Origin: Acephala macrosclerotiorum
Taxonomy: Eukaryota; Ascomycota; Leotiomycetes; Helotiales; Mollisiaceae
NCBI GenBank assembly: GCA_014904845.1
Contig: MU119453.1
Span: 1-64,000, forward strand
Length of the DNA stretch: 64,000 bases
Direction: 5' to 3'
Shown here: one piece after another, positions 10,196 to 22,851 of the stretch
Numbering within the stretch: position 1 is the stretch's first letter
Layout of the letters: each line of letters starts with the position of its first letter
Position numbers and translations under genes: made by a program
Notes under the pieces: generated by a model
Seen by the model: only the letters and a program-made list of their open reading frames with translations
The model's database searches: none
What the model was told of the DNA's origin: nothing

Positions 10196-11197
10196 TCACA
10201 AATCATCCTCCAAGCCTACCAACTTCAAACTCTCCTTCCACAACCTTCCCTCCTTCTCCTTATCATAAGCATGCGCCCCATACCCCGAATCATACATCCC
10301 CGCACCTTCAGCTACCGGAACGGAAATCTGACACTCCTCCAAATACTTCCCTCCCTTGCCCTCAAGCTCCGCCGACACAGCCGCTAAAACAGTAGTACTC
10401 GCACCCTGCTCAGGTGTCTTGTATATCTTTGTGAGCGTCGTATCCTGCACAACAAGGGCCAACTCTTCCTCGGGAATATGTTGAATAAGCCCACTCATGA
10501 TTCCACCTGGATGGACGGCCCAAGCATGCAGACCCTTACTGCCATAGCGACGATCGATTTCGTTCGCCGTCCAAAGATTAGCGGTTTTCGAGGAGCCGTA
10601 TGCGACCCATTTGTTGTAAGCTCCTCCTTCAAGGTTGAGGTTCGAGAAGTCGGGTTGTCCCATGCGGTGGCCGACAGAAGTGAGGAAGATGGCTCGGGAA
10701 TTGAACTCTGACGTGGACGAGGAGATGAGAGTTGATTTAAGGAGGTTGAAGAGAAGGAAGTGGGCGAGGTGGTTGGTGCCGAATTGGGTTTCGAACCCGT
10801 CTTCGGTACGACCTTCCGGGGTGGCCATCACACCGGCGTTGGCGATGAAGATGTTGAGTTGGGAGGACTTGGAGAGGAATTCTTTTGCAGAAGCGCGGAC
10901 ACTGGCGAGAGAGCTGAGGTCGAGCTCGAGGAGATGGACGTTTGGTTGATTGACGAGGTCCCCGAGGGCTTCCTTGGCTTTGGTAAGGTTGCGTGCCGTG
11001 AGGTAGAGGGTTGCTCCGGTGGTGTGGAGAGCTTGAGATGTTGTGATACCGATGCCTGAGGAGCAGCCTGTGATCAAGATGGTCTTGCCTTGGAGTTTGG
11101 TGCCAATGTTCTCGTCTTGGAGGATTTGGAGGGCCGTTGGACGAGCGTCTCCTGGACCCTGAGGGTTCGCGTGAACTGCCGCGTATCTTGAAGACAT
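10196..11197 (-). CDS. Short-chain dehydrogenase/reductase (retinol dehydrogenase-like)
   Basis: A 333-aa single-exon gene. It has the NAD(P) motif TGCSSGIG at residues 43-50, DLSSLASVRASA, the NAGVMATPEGRTEDGFETQFGTN block typical of the RDH/WW-oxidoreductase-like branch, a catalytic Ser in FLTSVGHRMG and YGSSK as the Tyr-Lys pair. VHPGGIMSGL follows as the usual cofactor-closing loop. Such enzymes oxidise or reduce alcohols and ketones with NADP(H); the substrate cannot be told. About 40 residues precede the Rossmann fold, as in related fungal proteins, so the ATG at 11197 is kept. It is divergent from the bZIP gene, with about 785 bp between starts. Confidence 0.92.
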   Translation of the reverse strand: MSSRYAAVHANPQGPGDARPTALQILQDENIGTKLQGKTILITGCSSGIGITTSQALHTTGATLYLTARNLTKAKEALGDLVNQPNVHLLELDLSSLASVRASAKEFLSKSSQLNIFIANAGVMATPEGRTEDGFETQFGTNHLAHFLLFNLLKSTLISSSTSEFNSRAIFLTSVGHRMGQPDFSNLNLEGGAYNKWVAYGSSKTANLWTANEIDRRYGSKGLHAWAVHPGGIMSGLIQHIPEEELALVVQDTTLTKIYKTPEQGASTTVLAAVSAELEGKGGKYLEECQISVPVAEGAGMYDSGYGAHAYDKEKEGRLWKESLKLVGLEDDL

Positions 11198-11982
11198 TAT
11201 GATTTGAGAAATGTTTTGGATTCTTTGAGAAAATGTTGTTCGAGAATGTTTGGAGATGTGTCGATGATTGAAGTTTGATGAAGATGCTGATACTGTCTGA
11301 GAAAATCAAATGCAACGGAGAGACCAAGCTCATATATATACTGCTAAAGGGACCATGCAACCCACTTGAGTCTGCCATTTCCATTTCATTAACGCCGTTA
11401 CGATCGAAGACAAGGAGTTGTAACATGGCCGCTGCAGGTGAAGCTGAGCCACGAAAATTGCTGGATTCGGATGAAGTCATCGTCACTGACGCTCTTGAGG
11501 GCTTCCCCTGATCGCTTTAGCGGTAATCGAGTTGCATACGCGAGACTGGCAGGGCTACGCGAGGCATCCGTAAAAAATTTTCGGAGTTGAAGGAGTGGCG
11601 GAGTCGGAGTTTTCTGTATTTAAGCAAAAGACATAAGTTCGTCGTTGTTTTCGCGGTTGGCCATCATGCCCGAATTCTCGGATTTAGGATCCACCCGACG
11701 CCATTCCAGGTCTGGTTACTGCTGTAATCCAGCTGCATAGCCGGTAAATAGAGCACTCTCAGTGGATAGCAAAGCCCCACTCTTGCGGACGTATCAGGGG
11801 AAACCTTAGGCTACAGGCGAGAGTGATTTTGAACGTCGCCGCCTCCTTAATGTCATACACTCGCAGATACCCTAGTGTCATACACTTGCATACATTGACC
11901 AGCACTATTCAAGACGAAGAGATTCGCTACTAGATCAGGTGTTGACTCCGGCATCACGAAAGCTCGTCTCCGGATCACAAGC
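11198..11982. other. Divergent promoter region, SDR and bZIP
   Basis: Shared 5' region of the dehydrogenase (minus) and the bZIP gene (plus). A 78-aa plus frame at 11275-11511 has no motifs and sits in the expected promoter and leader. A tatatata string at 11332-11339 is a plausible TATA box for the dehydrogenase. Confidence 0.35.
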
Positions 11983-13167
11983 ATGGGTACACTTCCTCCG
12001 AGCATGGAACTGGGTACAGCATCCATCGTACTTGATCGCATGCCACAACAGGAGAAGATACAGACCCCGGATGATGACTGGACTGGGCAATCAAACCGGG
12101 CCGAACGAAAGAGGAGGCAGAATCGCTTGAACCAGAGAGCATACCGTAGGCGCCGAGCTAAACGCTACATGCCCCGTGACTGATATTGCTTAGGAAAGCG
12201 TAAGGAGGCACAGGCTGCACAGGTTCTACCGTACCATGCCCATCGCATCTCTCCAATCAGCTACTTGGATGAATCTAGCCCGGATTTTGCCAGCGACGAA
12301 GCAGCCTATGTCGGAAGGGCCAGAATCGACCATGACCCTCAAGACATAGGCCCGTGGCAAGCATTCAGCACGGCCATCGCATCAACCGAGCCTCAATTTT
12401 TAAAGCTTTCCCAAGTTGCTGTCACCTTCTGCAAGACCGACGAGTCCAACAAAACGATCAGACAATTCCAAAAGTGGGTTGCCAGGAACCACATGACCGG
12501 TTCTCCAACAGCAGATCACGTCCTCGTCTTGATCAAGTTCAACATCTTTCGAGCACTTTGCAATAATGCCGCGATGCTCGGATTTCCAATAGAATTCACC
12601 ATGGGCGACGACGCCTTGTCGCCGTTCACCAACGCCTTATCGCCGTTCACTCCGAAGTCGAAATACGAGCAGCACCTAGTATCTCCCGAGAGACTTTTAG
12701 AGATACCTGGAAATCTTCGCCCTACTTCCATGCAATGCCAAATACCGCACCATCCTTGGATCGACTTACTACCAGTACCACAGATGCGAGATAATCTCAT
12801 ACTTGCAGAGGATACATATGATGGCGGTGAGCTGTGCGAGGCTCTTTGTAAGTACTGAATTTCTTACTACTCTTGTCGTCCACTTCTTCAAGTCTACAAG
12901 AGGTCTGTACTGACCCTAATATTGTGTGCTCTAGGTGGACTCTTCAACAGCTCAAATTCCACGGCTCAAAACGGTCTCATTATCTGGGGCGATCCATGGG
13001 ATCCAGCTGGTTGGGAAGTTACCCCTCAATTCTTGCAGGGGTGGGCCTGGACGGTAGATGGGTGCACTGAGTTACTGGCCTCGACGAATTATTGGCGACA
13101 AAGAAGGGGAGAGAAACCACTGAGATTCGAAAGGGTATTTCAAGGGGTCGTTGATGAAATTCCCTGA
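11983..13167 (+). CDS. bZIP transcription factor with DUF3425 domain
   Basis: Exons 11983-12145, 12194-12847 and 12935-13167 give 349 aa with consistent phases. Splicing out the 48-nt first intron (GTAGGC...CTGAT...TTAG) joins the basic region as NRLNQRAYR-KRKEAQ, matching fungal bZIP proteins; read unspliced, it would hit a stop. There is little leucine zipper after it. The C-terminal two thirds fit DUF3425: HPWIDLLPVPQMRDNLI, then IIWGDPWDPAGWEVTPQFL, then the ending LLASTNYWRQRRGE. These proteins are nuclear regulators found only in fungi, often linked to stress or secondary metabolism. No cluster is adjacent, so targets are unknown. The nearest neighbour downstream is a dead sulfotransferase. 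Confidence 0.88.
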
Positions 13168-13443
13168 GACCACATGGATCTAAATGCCAAAGCTATGCTG
13201 GAAAGATTGCCGAAAAATTGTAGTTCAATTATTTGACGAATCCTTGCAATTTATTCAAGATGTCAGTTTATATTCCGTTCTCAGACATTCACTAACACAC
13301 GATCTAGATTTAAGATAAAGGCCTGGGTGTTGCACCGACTTCCCAGCAGATCCCAGTCGTGTGTCGATCCCGAGATTACAAACTTCCATGCTATTAGTGC
13401 TCGGATGGCACTCAAACTTACTTTTCTAAACCACAAGACCTCC

Positions 13444-14155
13444 TCAATACTGCCTCCAGGCCCAAACCAACACCGCAACCCCAACACCCGATACAGCAAA
13501 AATCCGCAACCATTTCACCATCGCAGCTTTCACCATAGTCTCAAGAACTCTTACATAGCATTCGAATCATTCGCTCTCGGGAACGGCTCATCCGGGACGG
13601 GACAATCCAGGAGTTTACAGGGTGGCTCCCAACCCTCTTTGAAATTGAAGAGCTTTTCAGGCGGAACCACTCTCCGGACATATGCTTCGTGGAGATCGAG
13701 AAGTTCTGAGACAATGTCAGCGCGTGATTCTCCGTAATCAGAACCAGTACCCACCCGTATTCTCCGAACACTGGTATGGTTTCTCAAATCTCTTCAAGTC
13801 AGCTCGCTCCCCATCAACACGACAAACACAAAACATACCGAACACCAATCATATTCCTTTACTTCCTAAAATACCTCAAAGTCGGCATCGGACAAAAGAC
13901 TACATTTAACTACTAAAGGCCTGTATTCTACATCAGCGCTTGCGTGCTCTTCCACTACGATGCCCTATCCCTCGTCGTGCAAATCACGACGGCATTTGGG
14001 TACAGCTTCGTCAATTCCTCGGTGTATACGATCGCTGGAACATCCGTTAAGGCTACATAGTCTGCTATTAAGTTTTTGTGATTCTCGTTGATGGTTTCTG
14101 GGCTGGTGGGTGTGTTTTGGCACTTGATCCAGCGTTTGATGTGGTCTTGTCACGT
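13444..14155 (-). pseudogene. Fungal P-loop sulfotransferase-like gene, broken
   Basis: Reading the minus strand in pieces recovers a fungal Sulfotransfer_4-type protein. HIKRWIKCQ to ALTDVPAIVYTEELTKLYPN and VVICTTRDR come first; then, in another frame, EAYVRRVVPPEKLFNFK, GWEPPCKLL and CPVPDEPFPRAND; then a C-terminal membrane segment ending at 13444. The frame is broken by an in-frame TAG right after TTRDRAS, by further stops between 13790 and 13960, and by a frameshift after PRANDSNAM. The N-terminal P-loop is not found upstream of 14155. The family transfers sulfonate or is of unknown use in fungi. No functional product is expected. Confidence 0.75.
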
Positions 14156-15249
14156 GAGCGGTAGTCAGAAAAGGGAAGGATAGCGGAGCGCAGTTCCGGA
14201 ATGCTCTACTGGGCCTTTGAAAGCTTCTCGGGTGCTAATGCGAAGCTCACCATTCCTGTTCGAGAAAACCTGGACCCGGTGACTTGTACTTCTCGACTGA
14301 GGTCCGTCGGTATGGAAGGTTTCTGCCCCATCTTTCTTGATTGAGCTTTATTTCGTATGATATCTGAGTAAGTCGATCAACATGAACATATTTCGCCAAT
14401 TAGATTCTTGATACATACCTTTTCAAATTTCTGATTCGCTCTCGATTCTCGGGACTTTACAAAGCTAGTCAAATGATCCCGGGGCTGTACCGTGTATTTG
14501 AAGACGGGTTTCAACACTAACTCCCAAGCGCAATGAGTTGTGGTGTGAATTAAATAAGATTCAAGTGTGGAAGAATCATCACCAAGGGGAAGGTGGAAAG
14601 TGGAAGCGCGCTACTGTGCCTCAAATGGACCGACAGGCAAATTGAGAATCAGCGCTAGATAACGAAAGGAAACCTTCCCAGAGGGCTGAAAACGAGGAAC
14701 AACCACCGCAAGGAAACAGATATCAACGTTCGCAGGTCACCTCGTAAGTCATTCGTGTTGTTTCTTTCTTTTATAGAATGTGTGTTGTAATATTGCGATG
14801 TCTGAGAATATGAGGAAATACAGGCGACCTCGCTAGGTTAGAAGCCCGAGACCTGTGCCCCCAAAGAATTCGCCAAGGACCCCGCTTGACGCCGCTGTCT
14901 CTTTTATATCTCGTATCTATCCCTCTTCCTTCCCTCTAATTTTCTAGATAGATCTGTAACAAACGATGCAAATACCAACGCAGACCAGATCAAAGCGACC
15001 TCGCGCAACGCACCGCATCTACCCAACGCCCCGCGACTTCGCATTGGCAGCAGAAGCCTGATCTATTTCATTCAGTCATCAAATTTCATCGCAACCACAA
15101 CCAATAAGTCATCAAACCCAACCACCACCTCTCTTCCCCTTCCTCATCACACTCGCAGTCGCCCTCCTCGTCTCCCTCGCTCTCTTCTTCCCACTTCCTT
15201 CCTCACCAACACTCTCGCTCCTCCCCTCCCCTCTTTCACCACCTTGCCC
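14156..15249. other. Intergenic, no gene seen
   Basis: About 1.1 kb without a convincing frame on either strand and without RNA-gene hallmarks. The pyrimidine-rich stretch at 14900-15240 has many short C/T runs, which may be leader or terminator sequence. Confidence 0.35.
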
Positions 15250-16948
15250 TTACCCAAACCTCGGATTCTCAACACCATCCCTCAGGCTAGTCCTCGCTCG
15301 CTGTATATGAGCATAAACCCTCTCCCGTCTTTCCTCCTGCTTCCGATCATACTCCCTACTCCACCCTTGACTCCACTCCAAAAACTCCTTCGCTTCTCCT
15401 TTCAACGTCACAGCTTCCGGCCACCTAATACCCTGAGCATCAGTCGGCAAAGAGGTATTTGCACGAGTATGGTAAAGCCGTTTCGTCACGCCTCCAACAT
15501 GGACAGTGATAGGTGACGGCGGAGATTGCTCTTCATACGTTGGACTTCCTCTTCCTGTTCCTGTTTGATTCCTTTCCTTGATGGGATATTTTGGTTCGGG
15601 GGGATATGCGAGATTTAGAATGCAGGTATCGGGCGTCCCGACACTGGATGTGCTGCGGCTGTATCTTCTTGGTGTTTTTGGGCTAGGTGGTGTGGGAGGG
15701 GAAGGTAGGTCGTAGCAGCAGGCACAGCGGTCTGTGTTGTCGCTTTCTCGGATTCCTCCAAGGCATCTTTCATGGTCCTTGTCTTTGTCTTTGTTTCGTA
15801 CCTTGGCGATCAGAGAGCGAATGTACTGTCGTTGTTTTCGCCGGAGGAAGAGGACGACAATTGTGGCGGAGAGGAGCAGAACAATTCCCATGATTGCGAG
15901 GATGATGCCGGCTGTGTTGTTGGGGTTCATTTTCGCGTGGGTGGTCGGGGCTGAGGTTGATGATGAGGAAGTGTTAGATGCTAGTCTTGATGAGGCTGGA
16001 GTTGAGGATGGGGATGGTGAGGAGATGGAAAGTGCTCCGGGGTCGCTGATAATACTTGTTGGGATTGAGGAAATGACGGGTGAATATATTACTGTAGGGA
16101 GGGTTGAAGTAAGGATGGTCGTTGACGTAAGATACATGTTATGAGTGGATGTTGAGGAAGCCGTTGATACGGGAAGCGATGTCTTTCCTAACGGGCCTCT
16201 CGAGGTAGAGGTGAGTGGGTTCGGGAGAGGTGGATAGTTCCAGGTAGAAGCTGTTGTTGTTGCAATGATTGAGGCTGTTGACTGCCCATTTTCAGGCGAG
16301 TTGGTACTTGAAGTTTGAGAAGGAAGATGGCCTATCGAAGTCGCTTCGTCAACCAAAGGTGAAGGCGTAGAAGCTGAATTTGTTTGCGGTGGTCCAGGAT
16401 CAACGACGCCTGGAAAGCCGAAACTAAATCGTCCATCAGCCTTATTTTCTTCTCGATATTTCTAAGTCTAGTACCTTTGACATTGGGTGACTACGAAGTT
16501 CACGTTGGCTATCCAGTGAATCATTAGCTTCGGTTCTTAACTCGGGAGGAATATTTGGATTTCGTCTAGACTTACGGTCTTGCCCCGCTCCTCCATCACT
16601 GTTCACCATAACACCACATCTCTCATCGCATATATATAAAGAATCAAACACAGCATTATCATTCTCATTCGCGAGCACAGCACATATCTTATCAAAATCC
16701 CCATCATGAGGCAAAATCGAATCTCGGAATGTATCTCGACAATTCTGTAGACATGATGCCTGATCTGAACTTGCATCTTTCGTCGCTCCTGCTGCTACAG
16801 CCATTTCTGTCGAAGTCGATTGAAGCAGCAACGACGTTATAAACGGTGCTGTTGGGAAAGGCGGATTGATTCTTCCATGAACATTCATCTTCCATGACTG
16901 ATGCTTCCAATCCTGTTCGTATGAAGCGTAATCGTGGAAATTGCTCAT
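15250..16948 (-). CDS. Ser/Thr-rich single-pass membrane protein with Cys-containing ectodomain
   Basis: Three exons on the minus strand (16948-16576, 16508-16475, 16423-15250) give 526 aa. The 34-nt middle exon keeps frame and yields PNVNFVVTQCQ, a string often seen in small fungal Cys-rich ectodomains. Both introns have plausible branch sites (GCTAATG, GCTGATG). Order: N-terminal region with four visible Cys (CLQNC, KIC, CDERC), a long Ser/Thr/Pro-rich stalk likely O-mannosylated, a transmembrane helix (IILAIMGIVLLLSATIVVLFL), a basic stop-transfer RRKQRQ and a cytoplasmic tail of about 190 aa. This layout resembles fungal wall-stress sensors or mucins, but I do not recognise the family and assign no function. 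The start is uncertain because no strong signal peptide is obvious at the first Met; the Met at codon 21 is an alternative. Confidence 0.65.
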
Positions 16949-17749
16949 TCTTCAGCATTCTGTCCAAAAACAAAAACAAAAACAAAAACGAAATTCTTCT
17001 TGAAATGCCAGAAGATTAAAAAGGAAAGGAACCGGGAAGCCTCATTGAGCCCCTGGAAAACTTTTCGATAAACTGCACAGCACACTCCCATCCGTCCAAG
17101 CTCCATCCCATACCTGCGTCTGCACATCTTTACCGCACTGCGCCACATCCCCCCTTCACCTACATTCTCACCTTTCTCACAACGCCTCACACTCGCACAA
17201 AGCTGTCTTTATCCGCTTCGACCCTCGAATTCTGCACGAATACCTCGTGTTCGAATATAGGACATTATTGATTCTCCTGCATCTATCCGCAGATAAGCTG
17301 ACGAAACCCGGTCGAGGACCTGGCTCTAGATGGAATTGTGCGGATGGTTATGCAGGCGAGCTGTGATGTTTGTGTGACGAGTTGTCAAGAATAACTCCCG
17401 ATAGGGGTTTGCGCGAATGAGAGGGAGGCGGCTGATGCAGACCAGGGGAACAAACTTCGGAGAATTTGGTTGGCTTGAGGACCTGGACGCCACACCCGGC
17501 AGATCTCGTATTACGCGATGCTGGTGGGATGGTGAAAAAAATGATATGGACGACTTTCTGAATGTGCGGATGGAAGATGGTAACGCGAAGAGAAGAGATA
17601 GTGAGAGAGTTATGTACTTTTAGGGTTCAAATATATACAATGAAAGTGAAAGTCCTCGGTATGTATACTCACTTACCACTTTTCAGCCGTTCAGCCTAGG
17701 CTTCCCCTCCACATAGCCATCTTCTAACCACCTCTTCAACCGTGGGGGC
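16949..17749. other. Intergenic, no supported gene
   Basis: Between the membrane protein's 5' end and the xylanase stop codon. Frames of 68-93 aa lack motifs. A CAAAAA-type repeat tract at 16964-16995 lies just upstream of the membrane-protein ATG, in its likely leader. Confidence 0.35.
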
Positions 17750-19295
<1,546 letters not shown>

Positions 19296-19489
19296 CTAGG
19301 CGGAGAAACAGCAGACCCTATTCCTAAATCATATCTGCCTATAAAGGATAAACGTTGGATAAACAAAATCGAGTGAAGGACGGAATATGGTAGGACCGGA
19401 CGTAATCTTGAACACGCTTGTGAGAGGTGGTTCGGAGAAGGACAGCTGGTGGTGTTTTGGGTTGAGTGCCGATACACGGTCTCGTTTAT

Positions 19490-19554
19490 CTGGGGAAGTG
19501 TGGGTAGACGACGTCCAGAACATCCACCAAGGGGAATCCACGAATCAGGCGGGG
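19490..19554 (+). promoter_or_regulatory. Two CreA-type SYGGRG sites upstream of the xylanase
   Basis: CTGGGG at 19490-19495 and GCGGGG at 19549-19554 match the carbon-catabolite repressor consensus. They lie about 360 and 420 bp before the xylanase ATG and 54 bp apart. CreA usually acts through paired sites, so glucose repression is plausible but inferred. Confidence 0.35.
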
Positions 19555-19970
19555 GAAGCATTTAACCATAAATGAAAAGCACTCGGCCCGCACCGCCTGA
19601 ATATTCGTGAAATCTAACCCCTCACGTGGAAAACATGGGACGAATGAAGAATGCTTTCTTGCAAAATATCAAACTTGGCACTCGGTGATGCACCCCGAAA
19701 TAGGAATTTCTGCCTCGGTCTGAGAACCGAATGTGCGTGCGTCGAGCGTTCGTGTGTGAAGGACACATCCTTAATGCGGCCCGCCGGTGCAGAAAAAGAT
19801 ATTTGCGACGAATTTTTAGCTTTCAAGCCTGAGGGGTGAACTGGTGCCTTGTATCTTATCTGAGAAGGAGCACAGTAAGGCGATGACGACGAACATGAGT
19901 TTCGGCAGTGGCGACATATAAACATGAAATGAGTGACTTACCTCCAGTGCTACAGGTACTTCGCCGTTTG
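19555..19970. other. Intergenic, upstream of the xylanase
   Basis: No gene recognised. Opposing frames at 19614-19925 are mutual shadows without motifs. Confidence 0.35.
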
Positions 19971-21009
19971 TTATTGACCAACTTTACCTTTCGAGGATTT
20001 TAAGGCTATGTCTCTGACTTTTGATCGCATACCTGCGCCAGGCCGTCCACGGCGACACGATGCCATCGATTCGCGACTGATATAGAGCGGAACATCTTCC
20101 GCTCCGCGCTCAATGTACGGCAAACAGCAGAACCCCAAAGCCAGTTTCGAATGCCCACCGAAAGTGTGAACTTTTGTCATTCCATACTCCTGCGTATCAT
20201 ACCAGGATGTTGATGCACATCCATTGGCCACGCTTATCACGCCCCAAGTCCCCTCCGACGATAGGTTCACGTTGTAGGGCCAGAAATCTTTCTGCTTCCG
20301 GATTACAAAGTTCGAAGTAGCCAGTCCGATGGTATGTTCCTGGCAGTACTGTCTCGAGGACTAAGCCGAAGATCTTTTTTGATACGTCCGAATCGAGTGC
20401 TCTGAATATTCGGTGTATATGTCTTGACAAATTTTCCGCCATTGTTTTGCTAGGGCCCAATTCTCCTCGTATTCAGTTGCACGGACTTCCCAAGGTCTCT
20501 GCTTACTACGTATAGTCAGTCTGGTAGACTTCTTGGGTATGAAAGCTATAGATAAGCATACGTGTGGGATAAGTTTCAACCGTAGTAGTCCAGGAGCATT
20601 TCAATTGACCCTGGAGCTCTTCGTCTTTGGAATAGTACCGAACATCGATGTGATAGAGCCATTAGATCATAGCAAGAACTAAGTCAACGGTGACTAAGGC
20701 TTCGAAATGGGGCCGCTTTTGCAGCAGTTCCTGGATGGTATCATCATTCAACCTACGCAGCAACAGAGCGTAAACGGGACATCCTTCCAGAGCTGAACCC
20801 TGCAGGCCCACGATATTGTGATATGTATGTCTAAGCTCATGATGTGACCAACCGCCTTGCTCGCACCAATTGTAGAATATAGCCTTGCATTCGGAGTAGA
20901 AAGGTTGTGAAGGATCGTCTTCGTTTCGCGTTTCTGCTGCCGTGCCAGTCGCCTTCAAAGCTTCTCTTCGTGCCTCCAAATCTCGAATTTTCGCATCCAG
21001 AGCTTCCAT
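19971..21009 (-). pseudogene. Unrecognised fungal gene, multiply broken
   Basis: Minus-strand pieces in different frames read as one protein. It starts MEALDAKIRDLEARREALKATG (a short coiled coil), runs through HHELRHTYHNIVGLQG to DLVLAMI, hits TAA, and continues in the same frame as HIDVRYYSKDEELQG. At least three frame changes follow: before RPWEVRATEYEENW, before KKIFGLVLETVLPGTYHRTGYFEL and before KQKDFWPYNVNLSSEGTWG. The first stop fits a CAA-to-TAA change. I do not recognise the family. Several short indels plus a nonsense codon make a pseudogene likelier than unmodelled introns, since no GT-AG pairs of usable length restore the frame. Confidence 0.45.
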
Positions 21010-21709
21010 TCGAGAAGCAGTTTAGCCATCCTCGAACCTCTTATCAGCACGCTGAGACCGTCTATCTTTTATGACTTCCATACATATTGAAACGAATTCA
21101 ACCCAGGCCTTATTCTTCCTGCCAGGAAGCCAACTTGCTCCGAGTGGGAACAGATCGATTTGCAGTTGAAGATGACTGCTACCGGCCAGGAAGACGGAGT
21201 GTAGAACAAAGGTAGGAGAGCATTCTCACCGGGCTGTATCGGAAGTGAGGTTGATGGTGCAACCTGGACATTTTGGGCTAACAAGACTAGGTCCTTGATA
21301 TGCAATGGCTGTCGGTATAGTGATCGCCTAGCGAATGCCCATCACATATACTCTGTTGCGTTCGCACATTCGCAATTTCTCTTGGTGAGTCTTTGGTTGC
21401 AAAGAAAAGCTGAGGATCGAGAAGTTGGAAGAAGGTTAATGTTAAGCCTCAGGCATTACAAGGCATCACTTTTCTTCAAAGGCAGGTAACTTATACATTC
21501 TCGATTCCCGAACAACATCAATTTACAATGGGCTGAATAAATCATTCAAGCTTACAAACGACGAGCCGTGTCCGGCACGCCTTTTGCTAATCTCATGTTC
21601 GACTTTTGTTTCGAGGGAAAGAATTGTCCTTCCCATTATATTACTTGTTATATTATCGCTCGAAATGTTTAAAAATAGCGGGGATTGTATAGCTTTTGCT
21701 GGGGCTGGG
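21010..21709. other. Intergenic, no supported gene
   Basis: Between the broken unknown gene and the AT-rich island. Frames up to 78 aa on both strands have no motifs. Confidence 0.35.
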
Positions 21710-21810
21710 ATTAAAACAAAATAATAAAAAATAATTTCGATTTATAAATTTATTATATCAAAGTTAAATACTTTTTAAAAAAAAAAATTTATAAAAATTT
21801 AATAAATTTA

Positions 21811-21892
<82 letters not shown>

Positions 21893-22330
21893 TATTATTA
21901 TTTATTAATTTAATTTATTACGTTAATATATATATAATAAATTTAATTTTATATTAAAAAAAAAATCGAAAGTTATTATTAATAAAAAAAAAAATTAACA
22001 AGTAGCTAAAAAGAAAAGTAAAAAATTTATCGTTAAAAAGTTAATAATAAATAATACAAATATTAATTAAATAGTCGAAGAAAGGATCCGTACAATTACC
22101 AACTATAGTTTGCTAAGTAATTACAAATTCAAATCATATTAGTACTTTCTTTGAAACCTTATTTTTTTGTATCCTTATAATTTAATAAACCCTTTTTCTT
22201 ATTCAAGAGTTATCGATTCAACCGATCGCAGAAAAGGTAAAAACAGCCTTACAAAGTGTTTTCGATATTAGTTGCATAGAAACTTTTTTTTTTTCAAGCA
22301 AATTAATACCTTCTGCGTCTACCCGAAGAC
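21710..22330. repeat. AT-rich island, RIP-like
   Basis: About 600 bp strongly enriched for A/T and nearly free of CpG. It contains long A runs, TTTAAA strings and a trinucleotide microsatellite. No coding remnant is readable. It resembles the islands at 7850-8200 and 26290-26525 and is likely a decayed repeat. Confidence 0.6.
21814..21905 (+). repeat. (ATT)n microsatellite
   Basis: About 30 near-perfect copies of TTA/ATT within the AT-rich island, with slight interruptions at the right end (TTTATTATTTATT). A long uninterrupted trinucleotide tract like this is likely length-variable between strains. Confidence 0.9.
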
Positions 22331-22486
22331 TTAACAGAGGCCTCAGTACCGTTATTACTCCTTGCCACCTTCCGTCGTCATAGCGTGGATCTGTTTCCGC
22401 CTAAAAGAATGACAGTCCACCAAAATCCAAAACCACTTAACCACTTGGATAATCCATCCAACATCAATTCCAGCGGACCGAATCTA

Positions 22487-22849
22487 TTAGAACGTTGTTT
22501 CTCCAGAGTCCACTTTATTCGCCATTTCGTTGCACCATTTAAGCTTGATATTCCTTAGATAACCATCATCTATTAAAAGAGGCTGTTCCCCTCTGAAGTC
22601 GTTCCATGGGATTGCAATGCTTCCTCGAAAAATTCCGGCTTGCGGAATGCCTACGAGTAGAACACAGGGCTTTGATAGCCGTGAGATTGCAGTATAAAAG
22701 AACAGATCTCTGTGGAATGCTCCTGCTGATGCAAAAGGGTGAAGATGATAAAGAGGAAGTATAAAAGAAAAGAATAAGGAAGCGTTCTTGTTCGCCATTC
22801 TCATAGACCAAGCTGTCACGATAATGATTCCTCTTCCCTTTGGTTCCAT
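22487..22849 (-). CDS. Small hypothetical protein, doubtful
   Basis: A 120-codon frame whose ATG lies two bases after the stop of the upstream frame on the same strand. It contains a hydrophobic stretch (ASLFFSFILPLYHLHPFASAG) and a segment PCVLLVGIPQAGIF. No family is recognised. The tight packing behind a frameshifted gene suggests it could be a displaced 3' part of that gene or a chance frame. Confidence 0.25.
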   Translation of the reverse strand: MEPKGRGIIIVTAWSMRMANKNASLFFSFILPLYHLHPFASAGAFHRDLFFYTAISRLSKPCVLLVGIPQAGIFRGSIAIPWNDFRGEQPLLIDDGYLRNIKLKWCNEMANKVDSGETTF

Positions 22850-22851
22850 TC

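Noticed and set aside
10478..11511. Long plus-strand frames opposite the short-chain dehydrogenase
   Set aside because: They are antisense shadows of a well-supported gene with GC-rich third positions.
6337..14155. Secondary-metabolite gene cluster (reductase, SDR, bZIP, sulfotransferase)
   Set aside because: No backbone synthase is present, the sulfotransferase is dead and spacing is loose, so co-regulation is not supported.
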